Source: Desulfobacterales bacterium
Lineage (GTDB): Bacteria > Desulfobacterota > Desulfobacteria > Desulfobacterales > UBA2174_A
DNA length: 7,629 nucleotides
NCBI GenBank assembly: GCA_025454075.1
Contig: JALOPD010000163.1
Span: 1 to 7,629 of the forward strand
Direction: 5' to 3'
In this document: positions 5,712 to 7,629 of the stretch, piece after piece
How the letters are laid out: each line of letters begins with the position of its first letter
Position numbering within the stretch: position 1 is the stretch's first letter
Notes under the pieces: generated by a model
The model's database searches: none
What the model saw: the letters and a program-made list of their open reading frames with translations, nothing else
What the model was told of the DNA's origin: nothing
Position numbers and translations under genes: made by a program

Positions 5712-7217
5712 CTAAACGATGATTCCGAACAGCACGATCAGTTCATGCAAATCCCAGTAAATCTTTTTTTGCAGCTCGCAATCCGTCACCCAGTCGTCCT
5801 TGTCGATCCCCCCGCCGTTGGTGCTGCAGCCATCGACATGCTCCAGAATGCCTTTTTGGAGGATCGACCTGGCTGCCTTGTAGTTTCCCCACTTGGCGAG
5901 CTTCTGGGCGGCAAAGGCTTCGAAAACCAAAAGCTTCTTGTATAGTAGGTTCTTATAGGATTTGGCGCCGTATGAATCCAAAGTCTCGATCAGCGCATCC
6001 AGCTTGGAAAGGATCGTGGGGCCGGGATGGACTGCTCCATAGACGACGATCTTACCCTCGTCGACATATTTCCAGCCGGCCTCGCGCAGATCGATATCGG
6101 TGGTGCCGACAGGCAGGGGTTCCACCTTGACGAACGTGGCCGTGCGAATCGAATAACCGGCGTTGTGGTCGGCATCCGGATCGAAAGGCCAGATGACCCG
6201 CTGGTCCCTTGCGGTCGAGCGCTGGTCCGGAGGCCCCGGTTTCTTCTGCGGGGGAACCACCCGGAAAGGGCCTTCACCATCGAGCCTGTTATTCGGCGCC
6301 AGTGTGCCGGCATCAAGGTATTGGGCGTCGCGCTGATAGGCCAGCATCAATTTAAGTCCGTCCTTGTTTTCAATCCGTGAATTGTTTTCCAAATTCATGC
6401 CCGCCACCCGGCCGTAATCGCACCACCCATCCTTGTTTTTTGCGGCGTCCGCCGCTTCGCTGTAATTATAAATGGCTGCCGGGTAGGCACCGCGAACATG
6501 GTAAAAAAGCGGATAGGGGTCGGGGTTCATCGGGTAGTACTGGGAAAAACCGTCCGGTGCGTAGACGTTAATGTGAGTGGCTGTGGCCAAGGCACCGGCT
6601 GCCCGGAGAATTTCCTCCATGGAGACCCCCGTATACTTCGCATAGAAATCCGAGGATTTATGCGCATTCATCAACAACAGTTGGGTATGCCGGGGCAGGT
6701 TCTCGATGAGTTGCCTAGAAAAAACCCTGAGGGGGGCTGGGACCTTGCTGGGGTCATCGTTCCCATCGCCCGGAAAGCGCAGGGCATCGAGTTCAGTCTT
6801 ATTGGAGTATCCGTCTGCATCCGAATCCTGTCCCTCGATGATACGGAGCGCGGTGCTGCTCCTTCCGTTGGCCTTGTATGCCATTCCATAGGGGTTCAGG
6901 GTGTCGGCGATGTTCCCGCTAGCATCATAGCCGTACTTGTAATGACACCACTGGCAGCTTCCCAGTGCGACGGCCTTGCCGTCGGAATCATAACTGCCCC
7001 CCGTGTGACACTGTGCACAGCTGTCAAGTTTGGTTCCGGCCTTGTCGGGATACGCCTCGAGAAAATAAGCCGAATCGATTTCGCCCTTGTGGTGATAGGC
7101 GGCAAAGCCACTGAGGTTGAAACCAATCAGGAACAGGGCTGCCATTACCCATTTGCTCGCTGGGCCCCCCACGCCGCCTATTTCTTCCTTCTTCGTTCGA
7201 GGATGGAGTGCCATCAT
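5712..7217 (-). CDS. Exported diheme protein with EF-hand-like loop and GEGP/SUOX-like region
   Basis: A 501-residue protein with a Sec-type signal: basic residues at 9-10 and 22, a hydrophobic stretch at 24-39 and a probable cut near GFAA. Two c-type heme motifs follow, CAQCH (67-71) and CQWCH (88-92). An EF-hand-like calcium loop is at 131-142 (D131, D133, D135, G136, E142). The middle (about 195-400) resembles the sulfite-oxidase-type molybdopterin fold, with KLMLAYQRD (289-297), the GEGPFRVVPP segment (314-323) and a strand near TATFVKVEPLP. The C-terminal 100 residues are helical with C464 and C480. I believe it belongs to the group called 'GEGP motif-containing diheme protein'; its biochemical role is unknown to me. 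The probable location is the periplasm or outer face of the membrane. AGAGGAGA at 7228-7221 supports the ATG at 7217; the second in-frame ATG at 7214 has better spacing. No maturation or partner genes are adjacent. Confidence 0.87.
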   Translation of the reverse strand: MMALHPRTKKEEIGGVGGPASKWVMAALFLIGFNLSGFAAYHHKGEIDSAYFLEAYPDKAGTKLDSCAQCHTGGSYDSDGKAVALGSCQWCHYKYGYDASGNIADTLNPYGMAYKANGRSSTALRIIEGQDSDADGYSNKTELDALRFPGDGNDDPSKVPAPLRVFSRQLIENLPRHTQLLLMNAHKSSDFYAKYTGVSMEEILRAAGALATATHINVYAPDGFSQYYPMNPDPYPLFYHVRGAYPAAIYNYSEAADAAKNKDGWCDYGRVAGMNLENNSRIENKDGLKLMLAYQRDAQYLDAGTLAPNNRLDGEGPFRVVPPQKKPGPPDQRSTARDQRVIWPFDPDADHNAGYSIRTATFVKVEPLPVGTTDIDLREAGWKYVDEGKIVVYGAVHPGPTILSKLDALIETLDSYGAKSYKNLLYKKLLVFEAFAAQKLAKWGNYKAARSILQKGILEHVDGCSTNGGGIDKDDWVTDCELQKKIYWDLHELIVLFGIIV

Positions 7218-7329
7218 GCTTCTCCTCTTGCCGTCGCAGTCCGCCGTCGAGGATAAATGCCGCGCATGTAATATGGTCGATATCCGGTGTTTTCAGCCGA
7301 TTGGCACCGGCATGTCAAGAGTTTCCCCT

Positions 7330-7356
7330 GGTCCGACTGACCGGTCCGACCGTCGG
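7330..7356. repeat. GGTCCGAC direct repeat with nested palindromes, possible operator
   Basis: GGTCCGAC occurs at 7330-7337 and again at 7343-7350, a 13-bp period. Two palindromes are nested with it: GACCGGTC (7339-7346) and CCGACCGTCGG (7346-7356). The cluster sits about 50 bases upstream of the + strand promoter and about 115 bases from the start of the diheme gene, a sensible place for a regulator to act on either gene. No known operator consensus is recognised. Confidence 0.4.
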
Positions 7357-7406
7357 CCTAAGCATGTGGGGGTTCTGGCGGGGAAGATACTGGGTGGCAT
7401 GAACGC

Positions 7407-7436
7407 TTGACAATATGGAAGGATCATCACTATAGA
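7407..7436 (+). promoter_or_regulatory. Sigma70-type promoter for the Mo-storage-like gene
   Basis: A perfect -35 box TTGACA (7407-7412) is followed after 18 bases by TATAGA (7431-7436), which matches the -10 consensus at four of six positions. Transcription would start near 7443, leaving a leader of about 28 bases that contains the Shine-Dalgarno (AAAGGA, 7458-7463). Confidence 0.65.
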
Positions 7437-7470
7437 GTGGGGTACGTTATCTGCCGGAAAGGAATCGCCG

Positions 7471-7629
7471 ATGCCGAGACTGATCAAGGAAAAGGGAGCC
7501 ACCGGAAGGCTGCACATCGATTCGCATCTAATGGGCGAATCGCTGGTCAGCAAGAAGCTTCTTCAGCGCACCGAGGCCAAGGAATACTTCCGCATGCACC
7601 CCGACATCAACGTCATCAAGATCGGGGGC
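7471..7629 (+). CDS. Molybdenum storage protein-like subunit (amino-acid-kinase family), N-terminal part
   Basis: A gene starting at ATG 7471 and running off the right edge; 53 residues are visible. AAAGGA lies seven bases before the start, and an in-frame TGA at 7408 rules out a far upstream start. The segment MGESLVSKKLLQRTEAK leads into HPDINVIKIGG. IKIGG is the first phosphate-binding strand-loop of the amino-acid-kinase/UMP-kinase fold, and PD-x-x-VIKIGG is how MosA/MosB-type molybdenum storage subunits look as I remember them. Those proteins bind ATP and store molybdate or tungstate as polynuclear clusters in the cytoplasm. The remaining domain, needed to separate this from a plain uridylate or aspartate kinase, is outside the window. 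The Mo enzyme in the same window adds modest support. Confidence 0.72.
   Translation, partial: MPRLIKEKGATGRLHIDSHLMGESLVSKKLLQRTEAKEYFRMHPDINVIKIGG

Larger units (their letters stand above)
7218..7470. other. Divergent intergenic region between the diheme gene and the Mo-storage-like gene
   Basis: This 253-bp region separates two divergently transcribed genes. It holds the Shine-Dalgarno of the diheme gene at its left end, a cluster of GTCCGAC-type repeats and small palindromes at 7330-7356, and a sigma70-type promoter plus Shine-Dalgarno for the right-hand gene. For the minus-strand gene there is a TTGACA at 7318-7313, but I find no convincing -10 box at the right distance. Confidence 0.6.

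Noticed and set aside
6498..7256. A 252-codon + strand frame opposite the diheme gene
   Set aside because: The minus strand has a signal peptide, two CxxCH motifs, a Shine-Dalgarno and a terminator, so this frame is a shadow.
7313..7318. TTGACA on the minus strand as a -35 box for the diheme gene
   Set aside because: No acceptable -10 box is found 16-18 bases downstream; the best candidates match poorly.
7445..7450. CGTTAT resembling a half-site of the molybdate regulator ModE
   Set aside because: No matching inverted half-site is found at a suitable distance, and a six-base match is expected by chance.
1..7629. CRISPR arrays, tRNA or rRNA genes, insertion sequences
   Set aside because: No regularly spaced repeats, tRNA-like cloverleaf segments, rRNA sequence, transposase motifs or flanking inverted repeats were seen by eye.

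Overview
The window comes from a GC-rich bacterial chromosome. The gene content points to an anaerobic, probably sulfur- or sulfate-metabolising Gram-negative bacterium of the Desulfobacterota type. The indicators are a Desulfovibrio Mop-like molybdenum aldehyde oxidoreductase, a DsrC/TusE-family sulfur carrier, an exported diheme cytochrome and the start of a molybdenum-storage-like protein. This placement is inferred from families, not from a database search.

Left half, + strand, one compact gene run (1-4941). It begins with the 3' end of a delta-1-pyrroline-5-carboxylate dehydrogenase (ALDH4A1/PruA type). Its TGA overlaps the GTG start of an 886-residue molybdenum hydroxylase carrying two [2Fe-2S] clusters and a Mo domain but no FAD domain. 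Ten bases later comes a 118-residue DsrC/TusE-family protein that keeps only the penultimate cysteine. Next is a 380-residue PLP-dependent cysteine desulfurase-like enzyme of the short EF2568-like clade, and then an unrecognised Trp-rich 111-residue protein.

Right half. Two minus-strand genes converge on that run. acpH (ACP phosphodiesterase, TTG start) has a C-terminal tail that runs 135 bp antisense into the 111-residue ORF. An exported 501-residue diheme protein carries an EF-hand-like loop and a 'GEGP' sulfite-oxidase-fold-like region, and a good intrinsic terminator follows it. After a 253-bp divergent intergenic region with a clear sigma70-type promoter, a + strand gene begins. Its 53 visible residues resemble molybdenum storage protein subunits (amino-acid-kinase fold, IKIGG motif).

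How it may fit together. Enzymes of the xanthine oxidase family need a terminal sulfido ligand on molybdenum, delivered after folding by a cysteine desulfurase and usually XdhC. Here the Mo hydroxylase is followed directly by a single-Cys sulfur carrier and a desulfurase of a clade associated with Mo hydroxylases, and no XdhC is visible. The main hypothesis is a dedicated sulfur (or selenium) relay for maturing this enzyme, in a neighbourhood that may also store molybdenum.
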